DNA of 50,562 bases, taken from IMG/VR virus record IMGVR_UViG_3300046804_002449, positions 1 to 50,562 of that record. One strand, 5' to 3'. How positions within the stretch are numbered: the stretch's first letter is position 1; each line of letters opens with the position of its first letter. The translations under genes were made by a program, and so were the position numbers. The notes beneath the pieces were generated by a model, which did not search any database, was not told the origin of the DNA, and worked only from the letters and a program-made list of their open reading frames with translations. Below, piece by piece: positions 17,357 through 25,905 of this stretch. The DNA comes from a virus.

Positions 17357-19102
17357 TTACCAGACTGTTATTGCACCTCCAGATGGGAGAGTGACGTTTG
17401 CTCCAGCGGTGATTGTTGAGAGGTTGAAAACTGATACAGCACTAATTGAACCTGTGCCGCCACCAATGTTTCCCACAAGACCAACTGATCCATTGTTTGT
17501 GGTTACTGTTCCGTAATTAGTGGTAACAGTGCCACCAACACCATTGGTGGTGACAGTTCCGTCATTTGTAGTGACAGTTGAATTATTTGTAACAACAGTT
17601 CCAGAACTTGAATTGGTAGGCACAGTTCCATTGTTAGTGCTAATTGTGTCATTATTTGTGGCAACCGTTCCATCATTAGTGGTGACCGTTCCATCATTAA
17701 TGGTAACAGTGTCAGAATTGGTTGTAACAACGCCAGTGCTTTCGTTGCTAGTTACTGTTCCATTATTAGTAATGACTGTTCCAGCATTGGAATCAACACT
17801 TCCAGTATTTGAATTTGTATCAACACTTCCAGTTGAAGCATTGGTTGTTACAGTTCCATCATTTGTAGTGACAGTTCCATTGTTGGTGGTAACAGTATTG
17901 CTATTAGTCGCAACCGTTCCTGTGCTACTATTAGTGGTTACAAAACCATTGTTGGTGGTTACTGTTCCAGCATTTGTATTAATCAATGATCCATTAGTAG
18001 TAACTGTCCCATCATTAGTAGTAATGGTAGCACTATTTGTAGTTACAATTCCGCTGCTTCCATTTGTAGAAATAAGTCCACTATTAGTATCAACAGTTCC
18101 ATTATTGGTAGTAACAGTTCCAATGTTAGAATTGGTGGTAATTATTCCATCGTTGGTAGTAACAGTTAAATTATTGGTAGTAACTGTTCCTGTATTACTA
18201 TTTGTAGTTACAGTTCCGTTATTTGTATCAACAGTTCCGTTGTTGGTGCTAACAGTTGTGCTGTTAATACTTACGGTAGCATTGTTGCTAGTTACAGTTC
18301 CATTGTTAGTGGTTACAGTGCCATAGTTTGTTGTTACATTTCCAGAATTGTAATCAATGGTTCCATTGTTGTTGGTAACAGTTCCAGTTCCACTATTTGA
18401 AATAATAGTTCCGTTGTTATCAGTTACAGTTCCATTGTTTGTAACGGTATTATATCCACTTGAGGGAACTTCATCAACCGTATTACTTGCTACAATAGTG
18501 CAATCATTAGATGAAGTTGGAACAGCACCATTGGCAATCGTTCCGGTAGAATTTTGAAACCAGTTTGCTGAATCGGCCCACAATCCAGAACTTTGATCTA
18601 CATAATAGATATTAACAACGACTCCATTGTTGGTGGCGATTGTCCCATTGTTGTTAGTAACAGTTCCGTTATTGGTGGTGATCGTCCCGTTATTTGTGGT
18701 AACAAGATTGTCATTGGTAACAATTAAACCGTCATTTGTTACTACAGTTCCACTAATATCATTAGTAGTTACAGTGCCAGAACTGCTATTTGTGGTAATA
18801 GTTCCGTTGTTTGTAGTAACGACTCCATTATTAGTTGTTACGGTTCCATTGTTAGTGGTTATTGTTCCGCCAGCACCATTAGTAACATTAGAAGTTCCAT
18901 TATTGGTAGTAACTGTGCCGTAATTTATTACAGTGTTGTATCCACTTGAAGGAATCTCATCAACCGTGTTGCCAATGTTGATTTCACAATCATCGCTTCC
19001 AGTTGGAGTAGCACCATTTGGAATAGTGCCAGCTTGGTCTTGAAACCAGTTGGCAGAATCATTCCAAAGTCCAGAACCTTGATCTATGTAGTAAAGAGTC
19101 AT
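17357..19102 (-). CDS. Heptapeptide-repeat (TTNNGTV) fibre protein (581 aa)
   Basis: Two copies of an N-terminal module (YYIDQGSGLWNDSANWFQ and YYVDQSSGLWADSANWFQ, each followed by VDExPSSGYNTV) precede long runs of the heptad T-T-N-N-G-T-V and variants. The runs are only briefly interrupted and continue to about residue 560. This strongly suggests a regular beta-solenoid shaft. Codons are diversified so that the DNA is not a perfect repeat. It sits between other fibre genes with ATGA overlap upstream. Confidence 0.8.
   Translation of the reverse strand: MTLYYIDQGSGLWNDSANWFQDQAGTIPNGATPTGSDDCEINIGNTVDEIPSSGYNTVINYGTVTTNNGTSNVTNGAGGTITTNNGTVTTNNGVVTTNNGTITTNSSSGTVTTNDISGTVVTNDGLIVTNDNLVTTNNGTITTNNGTVTNNNGTIATNNGVVVNIYYVDQSSGLWADSANWFQNSTGTIANGAVPTSSNDCTIVASNTVDEVPSSGYNTVTNNGTVTDNNGTIISNSGTGTVTNNNGTIDYNSGNVTTNYGTVTTNNGTVTSNNATVSINSTTVSTNNGTVDTNNGTVTTNSNTGTVTTNNLTVTTNDGIITTNSNIGTVTTNNGTVDTNSGLISTNGSSGIVTTNSATITTNDGTVTTNGSLINTNAGTVTTNNGFVTTNSSTGTVATNSNTVTTNNGTVTTNDGTVTTNASTGSVDTNSNTGSVDSNAGTVITNNGTVTSNESTGVVTTNSDTVTINDGTVTTNDGTVATNNDTISTNNGTVPTNSSSGTVVTNNSTVTTNDGTVTTNGVGGTVTTNYGTVTTNNGSVGLVGNIGGGTGSISAVSVFNLSTITAGANVTLPSGGAITVW
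17440..18990 (-). repeat. Degenerate 21-bp tandem repeats coding TTNNGTV heptads
   Basis: The pattern ACxAATAATGGxACxGTxACx and variants recurs with a 21-bp period over about 1.5 kb, interrupted near 18460-18610 by the second copy of the WFQ module. Synonymous positions vary strongly, consistent with selection on the protein rather than recent slippage. Confidence 0.8.
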
Positions 19103-19566
19103 GCTGTAAATTCTTGGTTACGAACTACCCACCATTTTGAACCATTGTAAATCATCTGAAGAAGTCGAGTGCTTCCAGACGCAACCGCGCCACTAAACGT
19201 AGTGCCAGTCGGTGTAACAATATCTGTTCCTAGTGTGATGGTTCTGATAGCTCCAGAAGCAATCAAACGAACTTGCCAAGTGCTGCCATTTGAACCGCCA
19301 GTAGGACCATTAAGCGTCAAATCGCCAGTCATGGTAACTTGGCGATTGGGGCCATCAGCAAAATTAGGGGTTATTGTAGCAGCATAAGCAAGGTTAGTGG
19401 GCGCAGAATCGCCGCCACCACCACCTCCGCCAGTTACATTCCCCAAAGCAATAACAAGCTGTTGAAGAAGAGGAACAGTATCGTATGCAATAAATCCATT
19501 CGGAATACCAAGATTGGTTAAAGCCGTTTGGATTTTGGCCGAAGAAGCAACTGGAGAAGCAGTCAT
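19099..19566 (-). CDS. Fibre-associated protein with Gly linker (155 aa)
   Basis: The N-terminal helical domain (IQTALTNLGIPNGFIAYDTV, PLLQQLVIALGNV) is joined by a run of seven glycines to a C-terminal beta domain (VTMTGDLTLNGPTGG, WQVRLIASGAIRTITL) like those at phage fibre tips. The N-terminal part is duplicated as a separate 47-aa gene directly upstream. It overlaps the heptad-repeat gene by ATGA. Confidence 0.7.
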   Translation of the reverse strand: MTASPVASSAKIQTALTNLGIPNGFIAYDTVPLLQQLVIALGNVTGGGGGGGDSAPTNLAYAATITPNFADGPNRQVTMTGDLTLNGPTGGSNGSTWQVRLIASGAIRTITLGTDIVTPTGTTFSGAVASGSTRLLQMIYNGSKWWVVRNQEFTA

Positions 19567-19569
19567 TGA

Positions 19570-19713
19570 TTAGATTAGGTTAGCTGCGAGAACCACAGCC
19601 TGTTGAAGAAGGGGAATGACATCATAAGCAATGAAGCCATTCGGAGTTCCCAGAGCGGCAAGAGCGTTCTGGATTTGTGTGTCAGAACCGGGAGGTGAAA
19701 TAACAGGTGTCAT
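19570..19713 (-). CDS. 47-aa paralogue of the neighbouring N-terminal domain
   Basis: MTPVISPPGSDTQIQNALAA continues as LGTPNGFIAYDVIPLLQQ, closely matching the N-terminus of the 155-aa protein (IQTALTNLGIPNGFIAYDTV). It looks like a tandem duplication lacking the beta domain. ATGA overlap at 19710-19713 and a 3-nt gap downstream place it firmly in the operon. Confidence 0.7.
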   Translation of the reverse strand: MTPVISPPGSDTQIQNALAALGTPNGFIAYDVIPLLQQAVVLAANLI

Positions 19714-20114
19714 TTGGTCATCCTCATTTTGCCTTCACGAAACTTACGAATCGAGGCCATCAAGCCTTCGCCTTCGTCTTCTTCTTCACCGCCAGTTTCG
19801 CGGAAGGTTTCTTCGGCGGCTTCATCAGATGCCTCGTCAGCACCCTCAGTTTCTTCTTCTCCACTTTCTTCCTCAACGGTTTCCTCGGCCTGTTCAGGCT
19901 CTTCGGTTTCCATTTCGGGTTCGGGTTCGGAAGCAAATTCAAAGCCATCAGCAGACTTGAGCTGAAGCTGGTCACCCACCTTGTGAGCCTTGACCAAAAT
20001 TTCAAATTCTTCTCCATCTTTTTTATTTTCAGGGACTTTGAAGCCAGCGGGAATTGGGATGAGAACTCCCTTTTCGGAAGGTTCTTCAGCGATGATGAGG
20101 GAAGGGAGTTTCAT
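19710..20114 (-). CDS. Acidic virion-associated protein (134 aa)
   Basis: An N-terminal small domain (LIIAEEPSEKGVLIPIPAGF) is followed by about 60 residues that are mostly Glu and then a short basic end (IRKFREGKMRMTK). The very acidic middle could mimic DNA or act as a head-completion or decoration element. It lies directly downstream of the major capsid terminator, so it is transcribed by read-through or from its own promoter. Confidence 0.65.
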   Translation of the reverse strand: MKLPSLIIAEEPSEKGVLIPIPAGFKVPENKKDGEEFEILVKAHKVGDQLQLKSADGFEFASEPEPEMETEEPEQAEETVEEESGEEETEGADEASDEAAEETFRETGGEEEDEGEGLMASIRKFREGKMRMTK

Positions 20115-20129
20115 AGGGGAAAATGTATT

Positions 20130-20171
20130 AATGTGGAAAACCAGCCTCCGCCCGACTTGAGCGGAGGCTGG
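20130..20171 (-). terminator. Intrinsic terminator after the major capsid gene
   Basis: A perfect 11-bp stem (20141-20151 with 20161-20171, arm CCAGCCTCCGC) and 9-nt loop are followed on the minus strand by TTTTCC. It sits 13 nt after the capsid stop codon. The short T-run suggests partial termination. Confidence 0.75.
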
Positions 20172-20183
20172 GTTGAGGGTTTA

Positions 20184-21359
20184 TTAGTATGCAGGGCAGA
20201 CCGTTCCGGTCACAGCGGTGCAACGCTTCACCATGAGGGCGTAAGCATAGCGGCGCTTGACGGTGGGTTTCCAGCCAGCAACCATCCAAGCCCACCAGCG
20301 ACCATTGTTCTCAAGCGGGTTGAGAGTTTCGTTGGCGATGTTGCGCCAGACGATTTCACCGTTGTAGTTCGGAGCAAGGAACTTGGTGTCCTCACCGACC
20401 GTAGAACGGGAAGGCGGAGTCTGACGGATGACGGCTTCTGGATGCCACAGGTAGATCACTTCGTAGCCAGCGGTCAGGTAAGCCGGATTCACGATGCTTT
20501 GCGTGCCGATAGTGGCAGCAGCGGTCGTGTAGTAAGGAACCTGAACGTAAGCACCGTTCACGAAGTTGTAGCGAGGCATACGATAGTCAATGCAGTGCAT
20601 GAAACCGCCATAAGGACGGTCAACACCCCAAGACTGAAGGAGCTGAGCGCCTTCGTAGCCTTTGCCCATCTGAGCGAAGCGGAAGTCCTCACGGACCGAA
20701 GCCGAACCCTTGATGATCTGGCGGTGAGCTTCAGGCGACATGATCGCCGTGACAAGCGCAGCACCATTGGACATAGCGTAAGGCTCTTCGCCGCCACCGT
20801 CCTGCATGATACGGTCCCAAAGAGGATCAAGCTGATCCTGAGAGGCCATATATTCAGCGGGGGTGTTCGGGAACGTGCTGCCGCTACCTTCCGTTTGGGA
20901 GGTGTTGTTGATGATCTTGGTGCCAGCGTAATACTGGAACCAGTATTTAGAACGATCTTCCCAAGTATCAACGATGGTGTCGCTGAAGTTGGCGCGGATG
21001 TTCTTGACCTGCTCTTCAAACAGATAACCAAATTGGGCATCCGTAAGACAGATGGTGGCCGAGTTGGTCATGTTCTGCTCGATCTGGTAAGCCTCCGTGC
21101 TGAGAGCAGGAGACACACTCGATGGGTCAGGTGTGCAGTTGTTGTTGCTTCCATCAGGCTGAGTAACCTGAACCCATCCAGCACCACCAGTAGGGTTGGA
21201 GCGAAGGGTGTTGACGGTTACTGGGTTAAAGCCGATTCCAAGAGGAAAGGTTTCCTTCTGGAAAAGGGCTGCGACACGGCCTTTGGCACGCATCAGGCGA
21301 CGAACACGTCCTTCAAGACGTGAGGCATCATAAGCGAACTCTTGATTGAGGTTAGGCAT
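20184..21359 (-). CDS. Major capsid protein
   Basis: The 391-aa protein lies directly after portal and scaffold-like genes. It starts with a charged helical N-arm (LEGRVRRLMRAKGRVAAL), then alternating strands and helices compatible with the HK97 fold (TICLTDAQFGYLFEEQVKNI, GAALVTAIMSPEAHRQII). The C-terminal end has conserved-looking aromatic strands (WWAWMVAGWKPTVKRRYAYA). Its own terminator, a long structured leader and a position between terminators suggest high, separately controlled expression. The assignment is by gene order and architecture; a capsid with this primary sequence is not otherwise recognised. Confidence 0.85.
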   Translation of the reverse strand: MPNLNQEFAYDASRLEGRVRRLMRAKGRVAALFQKETFPLGIGFNPVTVNTLRSNPTGGAGWVQVTQPDGSNNNCTPDPSSVSPALSTEAYQIEQNMTNSATICLTDAQFGYLFEEQVKNIRANFSDTIVDTWEDRSKYWFQYYAGTKIINNTSQTEGSGSTFPNTPAEYMASQDQLDPLWDRIMQDGGGEEPYAMSNGAALVTAIMSPEAHRQIIKGSASVREDFRFAQMGKGYEGAQLLQSWGVDRPYGGFMHCIDYRMPRYNFVNGAYVQVPYYTTAAATIGTQSIVNPAYLTAGYEVIYLWHPEAVIRQTPPSRSTVGEDTKFLAPNYNGEIVWRNIANETLNPLENNGRWWAWMVAGWKPTVKRRYAYALMVKRCTAVTGTVCPAY

Positions 21360-21620
21360 AATATTTAGTGTGGTTTAGGTGTTTTTTACGAGGAGTTGGT
21401 TTTGGTGACCACCACACGACACAGTTCGACGGCAAAGAAATTGCAGTCGCCGGACGTGCGGCGAATTTCTTTAACCGGCGAGCTACCGATTCACCCTTGC
21501 GGGTGCTTTATGCTCTACTCCTCTTTAGTGTTGAGCACACACTCCTGAGGACAGGTTTTTATGCTCTTTGCGTAATTACTATTCCAATAGCTATTTCTTG
21601 CAAGAAGAAATTACAAAAAC
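21360..21620 (-). promoter_or_regulatory. Promoter region and structured 5' leader of the capsid gene
   Basis: On the minus strand a possible promoter TTGCAA, 16 nt, TAGTAA lies near the distal end. The leader then contains several nested hairpins: ACCC/GGGT (tetraloop TTGC), and an outer 9-bp stem AAAGAAATT/AATTTCTTT (21434-21442 with 21464-21472) enclosing CGCCG/CGGCG (21448-21452 with 21459-21463). About 220 nt of leader precede the ATATTATG start. It may stabilise the mRNA or bind a regulator. Confidence 0.55.
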
Positions 21621-21651
21621 AATAAAGCCGCACAGGTTTCCCCATGCGGCT
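21609..21651 (-). terminator. Intrinsic terminator after the scaffold-like gene
   Basis: AGCCGCA (21626-21632) pairs with TGCGGCT (21645-21651) around a 12-nt loop. On the minus strand the stem is followed by TTATTGTTTTT. It separates portal and scaffold transcription from the capsid gene. Confidence 0.8.
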
Positions 21652-21670
21652 CTGTGTCATTTAGCCTTAA

Positions 21671-22885
21671 TTACCGCCCATATTGACCTCGGATGGCTTG
21701 GAACAAAGCATCGTCATCTTCATCTGCGGCTGGCTTTTTAGCCTCAGATTGGCGACCATTTGAGCTAGGCGTAGCGGCAGATAGGGCTTTATTGGCTTTA
21801 CGGAGGTCTGAAAGCTCTTTCCTCATGCCATTAAGCTGCTCAATCAACACAGCGGCCAAATGAGGTGCTTGAGCCTGCAAAGCGCGATCTTCTGGCGTAT
21901 CTGCGATCTTAGCTTCTTTGAGTGCGCTAAGAAGTTCGGCACGCTGCTCTTGGGGAAGCTGTTTGAGAAGCGGTCCCATTTGCGTCTCAATCATCTTGGT
22001 GGACGATTCAACGGCAGTTTGCCAAGCCTTTTGTTCCTCAAGTGTCTGCTTGGTAACAGTTTGCTTCTTTTCGTGTTCGTAAGCAGCACGGTTTTTGGCG
22101 GCATTTTCCTCCAAATCGGCTTCCTTTTTCCAGATTTTGTGAAGCTCATTAGCTTTGTCCAAAATGGTTTTGGCAATGGCAGTTGGAACTTCGTCGTCAG
22201 CTTCCTTCAACACCTTCTCAATGGCAAGGTTGCGCTTCCATTCAGAGATTTCAGTGAAGGCTTTGGCTAGGCCATCCTTATCAATGTGGAACTCCGACAC
22301 CATTTCGCTGATGTCTGTGTCAATTTCGCTGATGGGCTTCGCAATTTCATTTTGATATGTTTCCGACAGCTTGAAGTCGGTCATGTCTCGGAATCGGCGC
22401 AAATCTTCAAGTTCCTTAGTTACTTCGTCATCGAAAACGGGTTTCTTTTTGAACTCTTCATACTCAGCTTTGAGCTTTTCAAACTCAGGCTTCATCTTCT
22501 CGTATTCCTCTTTGACTTGCTTCAAGCCTTTCCAAGTGGCTTTTTCCTTCTCGGTGGCGACTCGGTTCTTGTAGGTCGGAATGTCGTCCTCGCCTTCTTC
22601 TTGGGTTTCAGACGCTTCTTCTTCAGCGGCTTCCTCTTCTACCTTCAGCTTTTCCTTGAGAGACTTAGGCTTGTTTTCCGCAGGGTTTTCCGCTTTTTCC
22701 TCTTGTTGTTTTTGAGGTTTTTCAGCGGTCTTTTCCTGTTTCATCACAGGATCGGTCTGCTGTTCGGTTTTGGCTTCGGGTGCTTGACGAATAGCGTCCC
22801 GAAGTGAGCTAAAGTCGTCCTCCATTTGAATTTGGGGAGCGGCTTCTGTTTGTGGTGCGGTAGGTGCGGCTTGTGCGGTGTCCAT
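21671..22885 (-). CDS. Putative scaffolding protein (404 aa)
   Basis: The protein is highly charged and helical, rich in Glu, Lys, Ala and Gln, with long coiled-coil stretches (LKQVKEEYEKMKPEFEKLKA, LIEQLNGMRKELSDLRKANK). It ends DEDDDALFQAIRGQYGR. Such composition between portal and capsid genes is typical of scaffold proteins that guide procapsid assembly. No protease domain is visible. It starts with an AATATG context. Confidence 0.8.
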   Translation of the reverse strand: MDTAQAAPTAPQTEAAPQIQMEDDFSSLRDAIRQAPEAKTEQQTDPVMKQEKTAEKPQKQQEEKAENPAENKPKSLKEKLKVEEEAAEEEASETQEEGEDDIPTYKNRVATEKEKATWKGLKQVKEEYEKMKPEFEKLKAEYEEFKKKPVFDDEVTKELEDLRRFRDMTDFKLSETYQNEIAKPISEIDTDISEMVSEFHIDKDGLAKAFTEISEWKRNLAIEKVLKEADDEVPTAIAKTILDKANELHKIWKKEADLEENAAKNRAAYEHEKKQTVTKQTLEEQKAWQTAVESSTKMIETQMGPLLKQLPQEQRAELLSALKEAKIADTPEDRALQAQAPHLAAVLIEQLNGMRKELSDLRKANKALSAATPSSNGRQSEAKKPAADEDDDALFQAIRGQYGR

Positions 22886-22891
22886 ATTGGG

Positions 22892-23245
22892 TTATTTCAA
22901 ATGTTTGCGGAGCTTTTCAGGAAGGTTCTCCAGTCGAAGATCAGGCGGCAACGTGTGTTCAAATGGCGTTTCCGTCTTTTCGTCTTCTGGAGCTTCATTC
23001 AGCGGGAACGTCATGCTAATCAAAGCAGACAGAACCTCGTTGATGCCCACCTTGCGATGGTAGTCATGGGCAATAATGGTATCGGGATGCACGCCAGCAT
23101 AGATTTCTGGCATGGACTTTGGCACCCCAGCATCACGAATGGCGTCAAGCGCACTTCTTAACACCGGATGCTGAAGGAGTTCGTTAAGTTGCGCTCGGTT
23201 ACTATCAATTTTCCGAAACGCGATGGTTTTTGAATTTTGGATCAT
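22892..23245 (-). CDS. Hypothetical head-region protein (117 aa)
   Basis: Located between portal (ATGA overlap at 23242-23245) and scaffold. Helical N-terminus (LNELLQHPVLRSALDAIRDA) and a Pro/Leu-rich C-terminus. Homologues are often found next to phage portals; the function is not established. Confidence 0.7.
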   Translation of the reverse strand: MIQNSKTIAFRKIDSNRAQLNELLQHPVLRSALDAIRDAGVPKSMPEIYAGVHPDTIIAHDYHRKVGINEVLSALISMTFPLNEAPEDEKTETPFEHTLPPDLRLENLPEKLRKHLK

Positions 23246-25533
23246 GCAATTCTGTTATTGGCCTGTTTTTGGGCCATCATTCTCATTTTGAGAGCATTTT
23301 GGGCTGTCTGTTGAGCAAACTTAGCGTCATTCTGAGCAAGTTCCTGAGCACTTTTTTTGGCTGCGAAGTCAAGTTCAAGGGCTTTCTTCTGCGCGTCCAG
23401 CATGGCAATCCGAGCGGCTGCATCAACCGCTTGGCGGTCAGTGGACAACATAGCGGATTCTTGTGCTGGAACTTCTTCGCCAGCTTGTTGCGCTTGTTCT
23501 GCGGCTTTACGCTGCTGCGCTTCGAGATGCTTCGCACCGTTGATAACCACTTCGCCAAGCTGTTGCAGTTCTTCTTTGTAAATCTTGAACAGCGGATTGC
23601 GCTGCGAGATAAACTGCATGTGTTCTCCGGCGTGCTGCCAGATCATCTGCATTTGAGGGATGGCTTGCTCCATTTCGATCTGAAGCTGACTCAAAGCGGT
23701 ATTCACTTCGTCTAGCTTCTGGAGATGCGTTCCAACGTGGATGACGTGGTTTTGGTTTGGCTCGATAACAGCAGGTTGGCCCAGACCCATAAGGGCGTTT
23801 TCCATGTTGGCAATCTGGAGGTCCATCGGAGGACGCTGCCCCGGTTGCTTTGGAACCAGCATGTTTGCGTAGGCAACATCTGTGTGAGAAGCAAGATAGG
23901 TGCGAAGGGCAATCTGTTGACCATCTGCATCCAAGCGGTCCATGACGTTCATCACCGCTCCTGCGGCTGTGCGGCGTTCAAGCACAGAACCTTTGCCAAG
24001 ACCTTGATTGATTTCAATGCCATCCACATCCACGGCGTAAATGGCTTCAATCGGCACCCCACGCTTGATACAGCGTTTGCGGAACTCCAAGACTTCCTTC
24101 CAGCCACCATGACCAGCAGGGTAATCTTTGTTACATGCACGGCGCACGATTTCTTTGAAGTCGTTCTTCCAGCTATCGAAGAAAAGGTCAATGCCACCTG
24201 TGGCGAGACGACCTTGAACAGCGTTTGCGCTTTGGATTTCTTCGGCAGTCTTGGGAGTTTTGCCGTCCTGACTCATACCAACACGGAACGAACTTGTCCG
24301 CATGTTGAAGATGTTAGTCAGAGAACCAATCGCAGGAATCAAACTGTCCTTAAACGGAACGTGAGGAACTTCTGGGAAGGAAGTGCCTTGCAGAACCACA
24401 TTGTATGGACCGCGAGGCTGAATCATCTGATCAATGACTGCATCTTCGGAAGAAGCCTGAATTGCGGGTGTTGCCGCAAAGATGGCTTGATCCATGAACT
24501 TGCAGGTCATCAAGTTCAGCATCACCGAACCGTTGTGGCCGTTCCAACCATTGCCACGGAGAGCGTAGAAATCACCGTTGCTGCCCACGCCATAGGTGTA
24601 GGCCGTGATTAGCTGGCTCATGTGGTTATACACACCTTCGCACTTGTAGAGCCAATCGCCTTGACCGTCATAACGACCAATGACATGCGTGATGGTGCCA
24701 TCTACTTCGGCAATCCATCCGTGGATGAGTTGAACCGTGGTGGCAGAAAGACCGCTAAAGTAGTCTTGATCTTTGTAGGTTTGTTGAGTTTCCTGCGGAT
24801 TAGAAGTATCTGGCGAACGCTGTTGAGCAGTCTTAATTGCTTTTAGAACCTCATCGGGATTCCAACCAGCTTTGATGGCAGCATCACGATTCTCAATTTT
24901 GCGATGCAGTTCTGATGGCAGCATCTCAACTTTGCAAACTACCAAGTCAACATCGTTGATGGTAGCACGAGTGCGGCGTGGCAGCTTCAAATACTGAAGA
25001 TCATACACCTTCCAACGCCAGTCATACTTGTCCTCACGGAAAGTGAAGGACACGCCAAACATGGTAAATTGATGAACGCAAAGCTGGACGTTAAAATTGA
25101 AATCGCTCCAGTTCTTCACCATCCGACTGATTTCTTCGGAGATGATTTGGCTCCAAGTAAGTTTCTGCTGCTCATCGCCAAATTCAGTTGGGACCATGCC
25201 AAACTGGTCAATCGCATGGAAAAGTTGAATATAAGGTTCTTCAACTTCTCGTTGGCTTTGAGACAAGTAACCAAAGTTGACATTGGTTCGTCCTGCCATC
25301 CCATGAATCCGGTCACGGCCTTCGGAAAAAGGAGGATTGCCGTCCACTTCCGATTGAACCAATGCCCTTGCACGCATGGCTTGGAAGTCCGCAATGAACA
25401 GACCATTCCAAACGCTTTGTAGTGCTGATGGGTCTTTTACCCGATTCCGCAAGATGATTTCGCCATCCTCGGCATCCACAATGGGGGGCAAAGTCGAAGG
25501 ATTGTTAGGGACGTTTGAAAGCTGCAAGGACAT
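23242..25533 (-). CDS. Portal protein (763 aa)
   Basis: The large size, the N-terminal clip/stem-like region (residues 1-400) and the long Gln/Ala-rich coiled-coil C-terminus (AAEQAQQAGEEVP, FAQQTAQNALKMRMMAQKQA) fit podovirus-type portals with a barrel. Residues about 415-445 (SLTNIFNMRTSSFRVGMSQD, KTAEEIQSANAVQ) match the conserved crown segment of T7-like portals. It would form the dodecameric DNA channel and terminase docking site. It is the first gene of the leftward head operon and starts 85 nt from a divergent plus-strand gene. Confidence 0.85.
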   Translation of the reverse strand: MSLQLSNVPNNPSTLPPIVDAEDGEIILRNRVKDPSALQSVWNGLFIADFQAMRARALVQSEVDGNPPFSEGRDRIHGMAGRTNVNFGYLSQSQREVEEPYIQLFHAIDQFGMVPTEFGDEQQKLTWSQIISEEISRMVKNWSDFNFNVQLCVHQFTMFGVSFTFREDKYDWRWKVYDLQYLKLPRRTRATINDVDLVVCKVEMLPSELHRKIENRDAAIKAGWNPDEVLKAIKTAQQRSPDTSNPQETQQTYKDQDYFSGLSATTVQLIHGWIAEVDGTITHVIGRYDGQGDWLYKCEGVYNHMSQLITAYTYGVGSNGDFYALRGNGWNGHNGSVMLNLMTCKFMDQAIFAATPAIQASSEDAVIDQMIQPRGPYNVVLQGTSFPEVPHVPFKDSLIPAIGSLTNIFNMRTSSFRVGMSQDGKTPKTAEEIQSANAVQGRLATGGIDLFFDSWKNDFKEIVRRACNKDYPAGHGGWKEVLEFRKRCIKRGVPIEAIYAVDVDGIEINQGLGKGSVLERRTAAGAVMNVMDRLDADGQQIALRTYLASHTDVAYANMLVPKQPGQRPPMDLQIANMENALMGLGQPAVIEPNQNHVIHVGTHLQKLDEVNTALSQLQIEMEQAIPQMQMIWQHAGEHMQFISQRNPLFKIYKEELQQLGEVVINGAKHLEAQQRKAAEQAQQAGEEVPAQESAMLSTDRQAVDAAARIAMLDAQKKALELDFAAKKSAQELAQNDAKFAQQTAQNALKMRMMAQKQANNRIA

Positions 25534-25577
25534 TTAACAAAGTATGCTCAAAGTGAGGCATAACAAGCCGATTGTTT

Positions 25578-25602
25578 GCTTGACTACTCCAATGCGTCAA
25601 GC
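25578..25602. promoter_or_regulatory. Dyad between divergent genes
   Basis: GCTTGAC (25578-25584) and GTCAAGC (25596-25602) form a 7-bp inverted repeat with an 11-nt centre, so TTGAC-like -35 sequences face outwards on both strands. It could be an operator or overlapping divergent promoters for portal and the gene at 25618. Confidence 0.4.
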
Positions 25603-25617
25603 ACTCTTTTCACGAAA

Positions 25618-25905
25618 ATGACGGGAAAACCAGCAAGTAGGCAAAGAAAGTGGCAGCTCAAACAAAGTGAGGCTGGTCTTTGTTCTCTTTGCAGCGAGCC
25701 TTTGTTGAAATGGGGGCTATGCCAACAGCATGTGGAATTGGCTACCATTCGCAGGCGGAAAGCCAAAAAAGTAAAGCGTCACTACTTGCCCAAAGGGGCG
25801 TGGGCAAAAGTAGATTGGTCAATACCACAAAAACAAATTGCCTCCAACATGGGGGTGTCGGAGGCAACTGTTCGGTATCACCGGAAGAAGATTACTTTCT
25901 CTTAG
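25618..25905 (+). CDS. Zinc-finger plus helix-turn-helix protein (95 aa)
   Basis: From the ATG at 25618 a basic N-terminus precedes a likely zinc site C22-x2-C25 ... C35-x2-H38 (GLCSLCSEPLLKWGLCQQH). A C-terminal HTH follows (IPQKQIASNMGVSEATVRYH). The layout resembles small phage regulators that bind DNA with zinc-stabilised modules. It is a single plus-strand gene in a minus-strand block, so it may be expressed early. It overlaps 25892-26236 tail to tail by 14 nt. Confidence 0.65.
   Translation: MTGKPASRQRKWQLKQSEAGLCSLCSEPLLKWGLCQQHVELATIRRRKAKKVKRHYLPKGAWAKVDWSIPQKQIASNMGVSEATVRYHRKKITFS

Noticed and set aside
17520-18326. Plus-strand ORF rich in Val and Thr (VTVP repeats)
   Set aside because: Antisense of the TTNNGTV coding repeat; no start context and no operon fit.
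19707-21323. Long plus-strand ORF of 538 codons opposite the capsid gene
   Set aside because: Low-complexity antisense translation; the capsid gene on the minus strand is supported by terminators, leader and gene order.
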